NCBI GenBank assembly: GCA_963737445.1
Contig: CAVTSO010000009.1
Span: 186,001-250,000, forward strand
From: JAICYJ01 sp963737445
GTDB taxonomy: Bacteria; Actinomycetota; Thermoleophilia; Gaiellales; JAICJC01
Reading direction: 5' to 3'
Length of the DNA: 64,000 bases
Positions 23,310-31,763 of the stretch are shown here, one piece after another (the first letter of the stretch is position 1; each line of letters opens with the position of its first letter). The position numbers and the translations under genes are program-made. Below the pieces are notes generated by a model that had not been told where the DNA came from, did no database searches, and was given only the letters and a program-made list of their open reading frames with translations.

Positions 23310-24581
23310 GTGAACCTCGTCCTCTGGCACGGCTACCTGCTGTCCGGGACCGGCTCCAACATCTACACCCAGCAGGTGGCCCGCGCCTGGGCGCGGCTCG
23401 GCCACGACGTGCGCGTTCTCTGCCAGGAGCCGCACCCGGAGCGGTTCTCGCTCGGCCCGGGCGTGCGCATCATCCGCCCCGAGACAGGCCCGCTGCTGCC
23501 GACATTCGTGCTCGATCGCTACGAGGGCATCGAGGCGCGCCTGGTCGGCGACTTCTCGGATGCCGAGCTGGAGCGCTATCTCGACCTGAACGCGTCGGCG
23601 CTGGCCGCCGAACTGGAGCGCGAGCCCGCCGACCTGGTGCTGGCAAACCACGCCATCATGGGCGGGCCGGTGGCACAGCGCGGCTGCGCGACCTCCGACA
23701 CGCCGTACGCCGTGAAGCTGCACGGGTCAGAGCTGGAGTACGCGATCCGCGGTAGCCGGCGCCTGGCCGACCTGGCCCGCGGCCCGCTCGACTCGGCGCG
23801 CGCCTTGTTCGCCGGGTCGCAGCACATCGTCGATGTGACGCGCGAGCTGCTGGGCGACGGGCCCTACCTCGAGCGCATCGCGATCGTCCCGCCCGGCGTC
23901 GACGTGGACGCGTTCCGCCCGGGCGGAGGCTCGCGGCAGGAGCTGTACGAGCTGCTGCGGTCAGACCGGCCGGGCGCCCACCCGGAACGGCACCCGGACG
24001 CCGACGCCGCCGATCGCCTCGAGCAGGCGGGCCCGTTCATCCTCTACTTCGGCAAGCTGCTGCGCCAGAAGGGCGTGCACCTGCTGCTCGACGCGTGGCG
24101 GCGGCTGGCGCCGCGGCACCAGGACGCGTGGCTGGTGGTGGTCGGCTTCGGCTCCGACCGGGCCTGGCTGGAGTCGCTGGCCGGCGAGCGCGTGGTCTTC
24201 ACCGGCGCGATGGATCACGTCCAGCTGCAGCAGCTGGTGCCGTGCGCGGAGCTGGTAGTGGTGCCGAGCGTGCTGCCGGAGGCGTTCGGGATGGTCGCCG
24301 CCGAGGCCGCCAGCTGCGGCCTGATGACGGTCGTCTCCGACCACTCCGGGCTGGCCGAGGTGGCCGCCGGCCTGGGGCCGGCCTCACGCACGTTCGACGG
24401 GTCCGTCGACGACCTGGAACGCGCGATCGGGGAGATCCTGGAGATGCCTGCGGCCGAACGGGAGGCGATCGGCCTGCTCGCACGCGAGCGGGTCTGCGCC
24501 CGCTGGAGCTGGGAGCGAATTGCCGAGAGCCTGATCTCAGGGACCCTCCCACTAGACTCCGCTGACCTGATCGGAGGTTGA
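23310..24581 (+). CDS. Glycosyltransferase family 4
   Basis: A 423-residue GT-B enzyme. The N-terminus MNLVLWHGYLLSGTGSNIYTQQVARAWARLGHDVRV carries the glycine-rich acceptor-domain loop. VKLHGSELEYAIRG and PPGVDVDAFRPG mark the domain junction, FILYFGKLLRQKGVHLLLDAW starts the donor domain, and VVPSVLPEAFGMVAAEAASCG is the EX7E-type nucleotide-sugar site. The start is a GTG with GGAGC upstream. Such enzymes build cell-surface glycans or glycolipids; neither donor nor acceptor is identifiable. The end overlaps the ribosome site of the next gene. Confidence 0.9.
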   Translation: MNLVLWHGYLLSGTGSNIYTQQVARAWARLGHDVRVLCQEPHPERFSLGPGVRIIRPETGPLLPTFVLDRYEGIEARLVGDFSDAELERYLDLNASALAAELEREPADLVLANHAIMGGPVAQRGCATSDTPYAVKLHGSELEYAIRGSRRLADLARGPLDSARALFAGSQHIVDVTRELLGDGPYLERIAIVPPGVDVDAFRPGGGSRQELYELLRSDRPGAHPERHPDADAADRLEQAGPFILYFGKLLRQKGVHLLLDAWRRLAPRHQDAWLVVVGFGSDRAWLESLAGERVVFTGAMDHVQLQQLVPCAELVVVPSVLPEAFGMVAAEAASCGLMTVVSDHSGLAEVAAGLGPASRTFDGSVDDLERAIGEILEMPAAEREAIGLLARERVCARWSWERIAESLISGTLPLDSADLIGG

Positions 24582-24583
24582 CG

Positions 24584-24955
24584 ATGACGACTGTTGCCTG
24601 GAAGACCATCGAGCACAACTGGCCCGTGTACGCAGCGGACGGCGACCAGGTCGGGAAGGTGTTCCTCGTCGTCGGTGACGAGAACGAGGACATCTTCGAT
24701 GGCCTTGCCATCACCCATCACGGCGGCCCGTTCGTCTTCCACAACTACGAGGATCGACCACACTACGTGGCCGCCGGCCAGGTCGCCTCGATCGATCCAG
24801 GCCGGGTGACGCTGTCCATCTCGGCCGAGGAGGCGGCGCACCTTCCCGTCCACGATCCACCGCAGAGCGCGACCATCGAGCCGGAGTCCGCAAGCAGACT
24901 CGAACGAGCCGAGAGCTGGTTCGAGCACGAGACCCGACAGGATCGAACCGAATAG
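24584..24955 (+). CDS. PRC-barrel/DUF2171-like small protein
   Basis: A 123-residue, probably beta-barrel protein: WPVYAADGDQVGKVFLVVGDENEDIFDGLAI, then a YEDRPHYVAAGQVASIDPGRVTLSI pattern, resembles the PRC-barrel and DUF2171 families of intracellular adaptor proteins. The acidic C-terminal tail is rich in Glu/Arg. The ATG at 24584 has GGAGG 6 bases upstream. It is probably co-transcribed with the glycosyltransferase gene. Function unknown. Confidence 0.7.
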   Translation: MTTVAWKTIEHNWPVYAADGDQVGKVFLVVGDENEDIFDGLAITHHGGPFVFHNYEDRPHYVAAGQVASIDPGRVTLSISAEEAAHLPVHDPPQSATIEPESASRLERAESWFEHETRQDRTE

Positions 24956-24983
24956 ACGGCCTGCTACCGGGGGGCGGCTCGGG

Positions 24984-24989
24984 TATCGT
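24984..24989 (+). promoter_or_regulatory. Candidate -10 element of the glutamate-cysteine ligase gene
   Basis: TATCGT lies 10 bases upstream of the ATG at 25000 with no Shine-Dalgarno sequence between them, consistent with a leaderless transcript. Confidence 0.4.
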
Positions 24990-24999
24990 GCGGCCCCGG

Positions 25000-26196
25000 A
25001 TGGGAGAGTCGCCCAAGATCACCGACCCGCTGGCGGCGCTCGAGAACGCGCGCGTCCAGTTCGAGCAGGCCGAGGACTTCACCATCGCGGTCGAGGAGGA
25101 GTTCGCGATTCTCGAGCCGGCCACGCTGGAGATGACGCCCGGCTTCGAGCGGTTCGAGGTGGCCGCGCGCGAGCACCCGACGCTGCGAGAGATGGTGGCG
25201 GGGGAGCTGATCCGCAGCGAGGTCGAGGTCAGGACCGGCAAGTGCGGCGGCTTCGCAGCGGCCGCCGCCGCAATGGCCCAGCGCCGGGCCGACCTGCTCG
25301 ACCTGGCCGACGAACTCGGCTACCGCCTGTGCGCCGCCGGCACGCATCCGTACTCGCGCTGGGAGGACCAGCAGGTGATCGACACGCCGCACTACGCGAT
25401 GGTCGAGTCGACGCTGCGCTACGTGGCCTGGCGCAACAACACCTTTGGACTGCACGTGCACGTCGGCATCAACGGCGCCGACCGCGCGATCGCCGTCAAC
25501 AGCGCGCTTCGCTCGGTGCTACCGGAGCTGCTGGCCTTCTCCGGCAGCTCGCCCTGGCTGGAGGGACGCCACACGCACCTGCACTCGACCCGCACCGAGA
25601 TCTTCACCAAGTTCTTCCCGCGCTGCGGGATCCCCGACAGCTTCTCGGACTGGGATCAGTACGCGGAGTTCGTCCGCTTCCTGATCGACACGCGCTCGAT
25701 CCGCGAGCACACGGAGATCTGGTGGAGCGTGCGCCCGCACCAGGCCTATCCCACCGTCGAGACCCGGATCTGCGACGGGCAGCCCGAGTTCGCGCGCTCC
25801 GTGGCGCTGTCCGGCCTGATGGTGGCGCTGACCGCCGACTTCGCCCGCCGCTTCGACGCCGGCGAGCTGCTGCCCACCTACCCCGGCCGCGACCTCGAAG
25901 AGAACATGTGGCGGGCGATCCGCTGGGGCATGTCGGGCGAGCTGATCGACCTGGCTGCTCGCCGCTCGATCCCGGCGCTGGAACGCCTCGAGCAGGTGCT
26001 CGACCAGGTCGCCGACGCCGCCGCCGATCTGGGCATCGCGCCCTACTTGCCGCCGCTGCGCGAGCCGACTCTGTCGCAGCGCATGGACGAGCTGATGGAG
26101 GACGGCGCCGACCCGCGCGAACTGTGGCCGGACGTGGTCGAGCGTAACCAGCGGTCGGTCGGGGAATGGCTGTCGGACAGGGAGGGAGCGCTATGA
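25000..26196 (+). CDS. Glutamate-cysteine ligase, GCS2 family (carboxylate-amine ligase)
   Basis: A 398-residue GCS2/YbdK-type ATP-grasp-like ligase. Diagnostic blocks are FTIAVEEEFAILEP (substrate and metal Glu residues), HPTLREMVAGELIRSEVEVRTGKC, GTHPYSRW, TFGLHVHVGI with two His, TEIWWSVRPHQAYPTVETRICDGQ and LPTYPGRDLEENMWRAIRWG. It probably makes gamma-glutamylcysteine, the first step to glutathione-like or ergothioneine-related thiols; some homologues are general carboxylate-amine ligases. The ATG at 25000 fits a leaderless promoter; a GTG at 24988 is the alternative. Its stop overlaps the next ATG (ATGA). Confidence 0.9.
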   Translation: MGESPKITDPLAALENARVQFEQAEDFTIAVEEEFAILEPATLEMTPGFERFEVAAREHPTLREMVAGELIRSEVEVRTGKCGGFAAAAAAMAQRRADLLDLADELGYRLCAAGTHPYSRWEDQQVIDTPHYAMVESTLRYVAWRNNTFGLHVHVGINGADRAIAVNSALRSVLPELLAFSGSSPWLEGRHTHLHSTRTEIFTKFFPRCGIPDSFSDWDQYAEFVRFLIDTRSIREHTEIWWSVRPHQAYPTVETRICDGQPEFARSVALSGLMVALTADFARRFDAGELLPTYPGRDLEENMWRAIRWGMSGELIDLAARRSIPALERLEQVLDQVADAAADLGIAPYLPPLREPTLSQRMDELMEDGADPRELWPDVVERNQRSVGEWLSDREGAL

Positions 26197-26582
26197 GCGA
26201 CACGGGCGCACAGGGGTCGGAGCCGGGCGGCGCCGAGCAGGAGATGCGGATGCCGACGGTGCCGGAGCTGGTGCTGTCCACCGTGCAGCTGGCGATCTCG
26301 CTGGCCGCCGACGAGATCGCGCGCAAGGGCGACCTCGAGCAGGCGCAGCTCGCAATCGATACCGCAGACGCGCTGATGCCGGTGGTGGGGCGGCTGCTGC
26401 CGCCCGAGCACCTGCATCAGTTCCGCCGTGCACTCTCCGAGCTGCAGCTGGCCTACGCCGAGGCCAGCTCGCCCGCGTCCGCGCCCGCCGCGGGACAGGA
26501 GCCGGAGCCGCCCAAGGACACACAACCGGCGGTCGAGACGCCGCCGCGACCGCCCATCTGGACGCCGGGGGGAGACGTATGA
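26193..26582 (+). CDS. Small hypothetical protein (weak DUF1844-like pattern)
   Basis: A 129-residue protein with a helical core VPELVLSTVQLAISLAADEIA and LEQAQLAIDTADALMPVVGRLLPPEHLHQFRRALSELQLAY, flanked by Pro/Glu-rich disordered ends. The spacing of LVLS and an LAIDTADAL helix is reminiscent of DUF1844, but the match is weak. It overlaps both neighbours by ATGA, so it is produced with glutamate-cysteine ligase and the phosphorylase. Confidence 0.7.
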   Translation: MSDTGAQGSEPGGAEQEMRMPTVPELVLSTVQLAISLAADEIARKGDLEQAQLAIDTADALMPVVGRLLPPEHLHQFRRALSELQLAYAEASSPASAPAAGQEPEPPKDTQPAVETPPRPPIWTPGGDV

Positions 26583-27377
26583 GCAGCGCCGAGATCGGGG
26601 TGTTCGGAGGGTCGGGGTTCTACTCGTTCCTCGACGACGCCGAGGACGTGGTGGTGGACACGCCGTACGGCCCTACCTCGGACCGCTTCGTGATCGGCGA
26701 CGTGGACGGCAAGCGGGTGGCGTTCATGCCCCGCCACGGTCGCACCCACAGCCTGCCGCCGCACGCGATCCCCTACCGGGCCAACCTGTGGGCGATGAAG
26801 GAGCTAGGCGTGCGCCGAGTGATCGGGCCGTGCGCATCGGGCAGCCTGTCAAAGGATCTGCCGTCCGGGCACGTTCGTGGTCTGCGATCAGTTCGTCGAC
26901 CGTACCAGCGGCCGCGCCGACACGTACTACGACGGGCCGGTGACGACGCACGTCTCGGCCGCCGACCCGTACTGCTCCGAGCTGCGGCAGATCTTGCTCG
27001 AGACCGGCCGCTCGCAGGGCCTCGACATCCGCGACGGCGGCACCGTGGTCGTGATCCAGGGCCCGCGCTTCTCGACCCGGTCGGAGAGCCGCTGGTTCAG
27101 CCAGATGGGGTGGGGCGTGATCAACATGACGGCCTACCCCGAGGGCTGGCTGGCCCGCGAGCTGGAGCTCTGCTACGCCAACGTCTCCCTGATCACCGAC
27201 TACGACGTGGGGCTGGAGGACGATCCCGACGTGGAACCTGTCAGCCACGAGTCCGTGGTCAAGGTGTTCACCGAGAACAACGAGAAGCTGCGGCGGCTGC
27301 TGTTCGAGGCGATCCCGAAGATCGGACCGCAGCCGCAGGACACCTGCGCGACGGCGCTCACGGGAGCCCGATTCTAG
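26579..27377 (+). CDS. mtnP: S-methyl-5'-thioadenosine phosphorylase (frameshifted by one inserted G)
   Basis: A purine nucleoside phosphorylase family 2 protein that cleaves methylthioadenosine to adenine and methylthioribose-1-phosphate in methionine salvage. The N-terminal part has IGVFGGSGFYSFLDD (phosphate loop) and FMPRHGRTHSLPPHAIPYRANLWAMKELGV. After DLPSG the frame changes and continues as TFVVCDQFVDRTSGR, then QGPRFSTRSESRWF and INMTAYPEGWLARELELCYAN. The break is a GGG run at 26867-26869 where two G would restore the frame; the span is 799 nt, one more than a multiple of three. I expect an intact gene in the organism. No motif distinguishes methylthioadenosine from methylthioinosine specificity with certainty. 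Confidence 0.85.
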
Positions 27378-27383
27378 AAATCC

Positions 27384-27427
27384 GGCGGGGCCGTCCCGGG
27401 GCGTCACAACCTCCCGGGTAACCCGCC
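27384..27427. terminator. Possible terminator hairpin between mtnP and hppA
   Basis: ggcggg (27384-27389) pairs with cccgcc (27422-27427), and nested within it cccggg (27395-27400) pairs with cccggg (27413-27418). No T-run follows. The structure is imperfect, so this is tentative. Confidence 0.3.
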
Positions 27428-27445
27428 TGTTCAAGCCGCGAGCGC

Positions 27446-27454
27446 TGATACAAT
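27446..27454 (+). promoter_or_regulatory. Extended -10 promoter element for hppA
   Basis: TGATACAAT is a near-perfect extended -10 (TGnTATAAT). It lies 37 bases upstream of the GTG at 27492, which has its own AAGGAG ribosome site, so this transcript would have a normal leader of about 30 bases. No clear -35 is visible, as is usual for extended -10 promoters. Confidence 0.5.
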
Positions 27455-27491
27455 CGCGCGGTTGTCATCGACCCTCTAAGGAGCTTGCCAC

Positions 27492-29537
27492 GTGAGTTCA
27501 CTGGTTGACCATGCCGTCCTGATCGCGCTCGTGTGTGGCGCCGCGGCGGTTGTATACGGGCTCGGATTGACCCGCTGGGTGCTGGCGCAGCCGCAGGGAT
27601 CCGACCGCATGCGCGAGATTGCCGCAGCGATCCAGGAGGGGGCGGCAGCCTATCTGCGCCGCCAGTACACGACCATCGCAGGCGTGGCCGTGGTGGTGGC
27701 CGTCGCGATCGCCGTGGCGGGCATCTGGACCGGCGACCTGGGCGTGAAGGTGGCGATCGGGTTCGTGATCGGGGCGGTGCTTTCCGGGATCACCGGTTTC
27801 ATCGGCATGAACGTGGCCGTGCGTGCGAACGTCCGCACCGCCGAGGCCGCGAAGAGCGGCATGGCGCCGGCGCTGTCGGTGGCCTTCAAGGGCGGCACGG
27901 TGACCGGCATCCTGGTGGTGGGCCTGGGCCTGCTGGGCGTGGCCGGCTACTACGGCGTCCTGCGCGTGATGGACTACAGCGACCAGTCGGCGACCAAGGC
28001 GCTGGTCGGCCTGGCCTTCGGTGGCTCGCTGATCTCCGTTTTCGCCCGGCTGGGCGGTGGCATCTTCACCAAGGGCGCGGACGTGGGCGCCGACCTGGTG
28101 GGCAAGATCGAGGCCGGCATCCCCGAGGACGACCCCCGCAACCCGGCCGTGATCGCCGACAACGTCGGTGACAACGTCGGCGACGACGCGGGCATGGCGG
28201 CCGACCTGTTCGAGACCTATGCGGTGACCATCGTCGCGGCCATGTTCCTGGGCGCCCTCAGCGGCATCCACGCGGCGGTCGTCCTGCCGCTGCTGCTGGG
28301 TGCGCTGGCGATCCCGGCGTCGATCGTGGGCACGCTGCTGGTGCGGCTGCCGAAGAGCGGGAGCATCATGGCCGCGCTGTACACCGGCGTGTTCGTCTCG
28401 GCTGCGCTGTCCGCCCTGATCTACATTCCGGTGATCCACTCGGTGGCCGGCGATCTGCCCCACGGCTGGGGCCGGATCTACCTGTGCGCCCTGATCGGCC
28501 TCATCATCACGGCTCTCCTGGTGGGCATCACCGAGTACTACACCGGCACCCGGTTCAACCCTGTCAAGCGGATCGCCCAGCAGTCGACCACCGGCCACGC
28601 GACCAACATCATCGCCGGCCTGGCGGTGGGCATGCAGGCCACCGCGCTGCCGGTGATCGTGCTGGTCGTGGGCACGCTCGGCTCCTACAAGCTGGCGGGC
28701 ATCTACGGCATCGCGACCGCGGTCACAGCCATGCTCTCGATGGCGGGCATGGTGGTCGCGCTGGACGCCTTCGGCCCGGTCACCGACAACGCCGGCGGCA
28801 TCGCCGAGATGGCCGACCTGCCACACGAGGTGCGCGACAACGTCACCGACCCGCTGGATGCGGTCGGCAACACCACCAAGGCGGTCACCAAGGGCTACGC
28901 GATCGGCTCCGCCGGCCTGGCCGCGCTGGTGCTGTTCCAAAGCTACAACGACGAGCTGGCCAAGCAGGTCGGCCACCCGATCGTATTCCGGATCAACGAC
29001 CCGTGGGTGCTGGCAGGTCTGCTGATCGGCGGCCTGATGCCGTTCCTGTTCGCCTCTCTGGCGATGGACGCCGTCGGCCGCGCCGGCAGCCAGGTGGTCG
29101 AGGAGGTGCGCCGCCAGTTCCGGGAGATCCCGGGGATCATGGAGGGCACCGCGAAGCCCGACTACGCGCGCTGCGTCGACCTGGTCACCAAGACCGCGAT
29201 CCGCGAGATGCAGCTGCCGGCGCTGATCCCGGTGGCGGTGCCGATCGTGGTCGGCCTGATCTCCTACCAGGCGCTGGGCGGGCTGCTGGTGGGCACGATC
29301 GTGACCGGGCTATTCCTCGCCATCTCGATGACATCCGGTGGCGGGGCGTGGGACAACGCCAAGAAGCTGATCGAGGACGGCGCGCACGGCGGCAAGGGCT
29401 CGCCGGCCCACGCGGCCTCGATCACCGGCGACACGGTGGGCGATCCCTACAAGGACACGGCCGGCCCGGCCATCAACCCGATGATCAAGATCACGAACAT
29501 CGTGGCCATCCTGATCATCCCATTGCTCACGCGCTGA
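27492..29537 (+). CDS. hppA: Membrane-bound proton-translocating pyrophosphatase (K+-independent type)
   Basis: A 681-residue polytopic membrane enzyme that couples pyrophosphate hydrolysis to H+ pumping. The active-site loop is DVGADLVGKIEAGIPEDDPRN followed by VIADNVGDNVGDDAGMAADLFE; the second acidic region is DNAGGIAEMADLPHEVRD, and near the C-terminus GDTVGDPYKDTAGPAINP. In GNTTKAVTKG (near residue 463) the lysine replaces the alanine of K+-dependent pumps, indicating the potassium-independent class. The GTG start has AAGGAG 8 bases upstream. About 15-16 hydrophobic helices fit the family. Shadow frames on both strands are extensive and not real. Confidence 0.97.
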   Translation: MSSLVDHAVLIALVCGAAAVVYGLGLTRWVLAQPQGSDRMREIAAAIQEGAAAYLRRQYTTIAGVAVVVAVAIAVAGIWTGDLGVKVAIGFVIGAVLSGITGFIGMNVAVRANVRTAEAAKSGMAPALSVAFKGGTVTGILVVGLGLLGVAGYYGVLRVMDYSDQSATKALVGLAFGGSLISVFARLGGGIFTKGADVGADLVGKIEAGIPEDDPRNPAVIADNVGDNVGDDAGMAADLFETYAVTIVAAMFLGALSGIHAAVVLPLLLGALAIPASIVGTLLVRLPKSGSIMAALYTGVFVSAALSALIYIPVIHSVAGDLPHGWGRIYLCALIGLIITALLVGITEYYTGTRFNPVKRIAQQSTTGHATNIIAGLAVGMQATALPVIVLVVGTLGSYKLAGIYGIATAVTAMLSMAGMVVALDAFGPVTDNAGGIAEMADLPHEVRDNVTDPLDAVGNTTKAVTKGYAIGSAGLAALVLFQSYNDELAKQVGHPIVFRINDPWVLAGLLIGGLMPFLFASLAMDAVGRAGSQVVEEVRRQFREIPGIMEGTAKPDYARCVDLVTKTAIREMQLPALIPVAVPIVVGLISYQALGGLLVGTIVTGLFLAISMTSGGGAWDNAKKLIEDGAHGGKGSPAHAASITGDTVGDPYKDTAGPAINPMIKITNIVAILIIPLLTR

Positions 29538-29567
29538 CGGGGCGGACAAGCCGGATCTGAGCTTTTG

Positions 29568-29600
29568 GCCTGACCGCGCGCTCCGTGTGCGCGGTCAGGC
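29568..29600. terminator. Perfect 12-bp hairpin after hppA
   Basis: gcctgaccgcgc (29568-29579) and gcgcggtcaggc (29589-29600) are exact complements around a 9-base loop, 30 bases after the hppA stop. There is no downstream T-tract on the + strand; a TTTT lies just before the hairpin. It probably ends hppA transcription before the next promoter. Confidence 0.65.
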
Positions 29601-29616
29601 TGAAGCCAGGCCGCCG

Positions 29617-29635
29617 CGCGCTGTATAACAGCGCG
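29617..29635 (+). promoter_or_regulatory. Promoter -10 overlapped by an 8-bp palindromic operator
   Basis: cgcgctgt (29617-29624) and acagcgcg (29628-29635) are perfect arms around ata. The -10-like TATAAC (29624-29629) lies inside the palindrome and 6 bases before the GTG at 29636, so a repressor bound here would block a leaderless promoter. Confidence 0.45.
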
Positions 29636-31582
29636 GTGCCCGTGAAGCGCCGCCAAGCCGGGGGTCTGCACCGAGTCCTCGGGACGGCGGCGCTGTTCTC
29701 GACGGCCTACGGCAACGTCGGCTCGTCGATCTACTACGCGCTGGGCCTAGTCGCCGCCTACGCGCTGGGCCTGACCCCGGTCTCATTCTTCGTCTCGGGC
29801 ATCATCTTCTTCTTCACGGCCGTCACCTACGCGGAGGCCACGGCCCGGTTTCCCGAGGCCGGCGGCTCCTCGTCGTTCACCCGCCACGCCTTCAACGAGG
29901 CGGTCTCGTTCTTCGCCGGCTGGGCGCAGATGCTGAACTACACGGTCACGATCGCGATCTCAGCGATCTTCGTGCCGCACTACCTGGCCAAGTTCTGGCC
30001 GGGCGGGCACCTGGACACCCACCCCAACGACATCTACGGCGGTGCGATCGTCGTGCTGCTGCTGGTGGCGCTGAACGTCGTAGGCGTGAAGGAGGCCGCC
30101 GGCCTCAACATCTTCCTGGCGCTGGCCGACCTGGGCACGCAGGCGCTGCTGGTCACGATCGGCCTGATCACGGTGTTCTCGCCGCACGTGCTGCAGGCCA
30201 ACGTCGACCTGGGCATCTCGCCCAGCTGGCACGACTTCGTGATCTCGATCCCAGTTGCGATGGTTGCCTACACTGGCATCGAGACGATCTCGAACATGGC
30301 GGAGGAGGCGATCGACCCGCCCCGTCACGTGCCACGCTCCATGATGTACGTGGTGCTTGCGGTGTTCGCGATCTATGCGTTTCTGCCGTCGGTGGCCCTT
30401 TCGGCGCTGCCCGTGCATCCGGCCAGCGCCCAGGACGTCGCCAACGTCTCCAAGTACCAGTGCACCTCCCAGCAGGGGCTGCAGGTCGGTGATCGCACGT
30501 CCGACCTGGCCTGCCGCTTCGCCGGCGACCCGGTGGCCGGCGTGGTCGACCACCTGGGCCTGCCCGACACCGTCACCAGCGGCCTGGCCTTTTACGTGGC
30601 GATCCTGGCCGCGACCATCCTGATCATCGCCACCAACGCCGGCATCATCGGCGTTTCGCGGCTCACATATTCGATGGGACAGCACCGGCAGCTACCGGAG
30701 GCGATCCGGCGGGTACACCCAACCTACAACACGCCGTACGTCGCGATCATCCTCTACAGCCTGATCGCGATCCTGCTGATGATCCCGAACGGAGCCGTCA
30801 GCTTCCTCGGCAACCTGTACGCGTTCGGGGCGATGCTGTCGTTCACGCTGGCGCACGCATCGGTGGTCTGGATGAGACGCACGATGCCCGACGAGGACCT
30901 GCCCTGGCGCGGGCCGACGTCGTTCTATGCGGGCGGCTACGACGTCCCCACGTTCGCGATCCTGGGCGGCATCGGCACCTTCGTCTCGTGGCTGGTGACG
31001 GTGTTCCTGCACGTGTCTGACTACGTGGCCCCGGTCGGGCTGATCTGGCTGCTGCTGGGCATGGTCGTCTACTACACGTACCGGCGCTCGCAGCACCTGC
31101 CGCTGACGCGGACGGTGCTGGCGCCGCACGCGCTGACCGGCCCGGCGCTGGAGGTGGAGTACCGCTCGATCCTGATGCCGATCTCCTCGGCGCGGGTGGA
31201 TGACGTGATGACGGCGACGGCGCTGCGGCTGGCGGCCGAATCGAACGCCACGCTGGTGGTGATGTACCCGATCGAGGTGCCGCTCAACGTCACGATGTCG
31301 GCGCCGCTGGACGAAGAGGTGGCCGACGCGGAGCACGAGCTGCGGCAGGCCGCGGCTCTTGCCCGCGAGTACGGCGTGGATGTGATCACCCGAATCGTGC
31401 GCACCCGCAACATCGGCCAGGCGATCGTGGAGGAGGCCGAGCGGCGGCGCAGCGAGATCATCGTGCTGGGCGCGCGCGACCGGCACAAGCCCGGCCAGCG
31501 GGTGTTTGGGCCGCGCGTCGACTACGTGCTGCGAAACGCTCACTGCCGGGTGATGGTGGGCGCGGAGCCGGCGCCCACCTGA
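29636..31582 (+). CDS. APC-superfamily permease with C-terminal UspA domain (first copy)
   Basis: A 648-residue protein. The first 475 or so residues are a 12-helix amino-acid/polyamine/organocation transporter: ALFSTAYGNVGSSIYYALGL (unwound TM1), ITYAEATARFPEAGGSSSFTRHAFNE-like TM2, and AYTGIETISNMAEEAIDP in TM6 and the following loop. From about residue 505 a universal stress protein domain follows (YRSILMPISSARVDD, then VLGARDRHKPGQRVFGPRVDYVLRNAHCRVMV), with the ATP-binding glycine pattern partly kept. GTG at 29636 is preferred because the TATAAC promoter element precludes the longer frame. Substrate unknown; cation or amino-acid uptake under UspA nucleotide control is plausible. Confidence 0.85.
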   Translation: MPVKRRQAGGLHRVLGTAALFSTAYGNVGSSIYYALGLVAAYALGLTPVSFFVSGIIFFFTAVTYAEATARFPEAGGSSSFTRHAFNEAVSFFAGWAQMLNYTVTIAISAIFVPHYLAKFWPGGHLDTHPNDIYGGAIVVLLLVALNVVGVKEAAGLNIFLALADLGTQALLVTIGLITVFSPHVLQANVDLGISPSWHDFVISIPVAMVAYTGIETISNMAEEAIDPPRHVPRSMMYVVLAVFAIYAFLPSVALSALPVHPASAQDVANVSKYQCTSQQGLQVGDRTSDLACRFAGDPVAGVVDHLGLPDTVTSGLAFYVAILAATILIIATNAGIIGVSRLTYSMGQHRQLPEAIRRVHPTYNTPYVAIILYSLIAILLMIPNGAVSFLGNLYAFGAMLSFTLAHASVVWMRRTMPDEDLPWRGPTSFYAGGYDVPTFAILGGIGTFVSWLVTVFLHVSDYVAPVGLIWLLLGMVVYYTYRRSQHLPLTRTVLAPHALTGPALEVEYRSILMPISSARVDDVMTATALRLAAESNATLVVMYPIEVPLNVTMSAPLDEEVADAEHELRQAAALAREYGVDVITRIVRTRNIGQAIVEEAERRRSEIIVLGARDRHKPGQRVFGPRVDYVLRNAHCRVMVGAEPAPT

Positions 31583-31740
31583 TGCTGCGCGTGAACAGGC
31601 TGCTGGCGGTCGCCTTCGTGGTGCTGGGGGTGGCGCTGGCGGTCGTCACCACCGTCCACGGCGGCGGGCAGGTGGGGTACCTCGAGGCGGCGGTGTTCCT
31701 GCTGCTGGGCATCCTGCGTCTGCGGGCGACGCGCGGGTGA
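31582..31740 (+). CDS. Small two-helix membrane protein between the two transporters
   Basis: A 52-residue ORF starting at an ATG that shares one base with the transporter stop (TGATG). It reads MLRVNRLLAVAFVVLGVALA, then a Gly-rich loop HGGGQVG and a second hydrophobic helix AAVFLLLGILRLR. Translational coupling and clean two-helix topology support a real gene. It may be a small accessory subunit of the upstream transporter; function unknown. Confidence 0.7.
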   Translation: MLRVNRLLAVAFVVLGVALAVVTTVHGGGQVGYLEAAVFLLLGILRLRATRG

Positions 31741-31747
31741 CCGGTCA

Positions 31748-31753
31748 TCTAAT
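31748..31753 (+). promoter_or_regulatory. Candidate -10 for the second transporter
   Basis: TCTAAT lies 10 bases before the GTG at 31764 without a Shine-Dalgarno sequence in between, which fits a leaderless transcript. The 23-base gap also allows readthrough from the upstream genes. Confidence 0.35.
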
Positions 31754-31763
31754 CTGAGCCGCA

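Noticed and set aside
27498..28976. A 492-codon minus-strand frame over hppA
   Set aside because: Antisense to an unmistakable pyrophosphatase; Gln/His/Arg-rich shadow.
29585..29635. A longer N-terminus for the first APC-UspA protein
   Set aside because: The extension would run through the palindrome and -10-like element, and the family N-terminus starts near the GTG at 29636.
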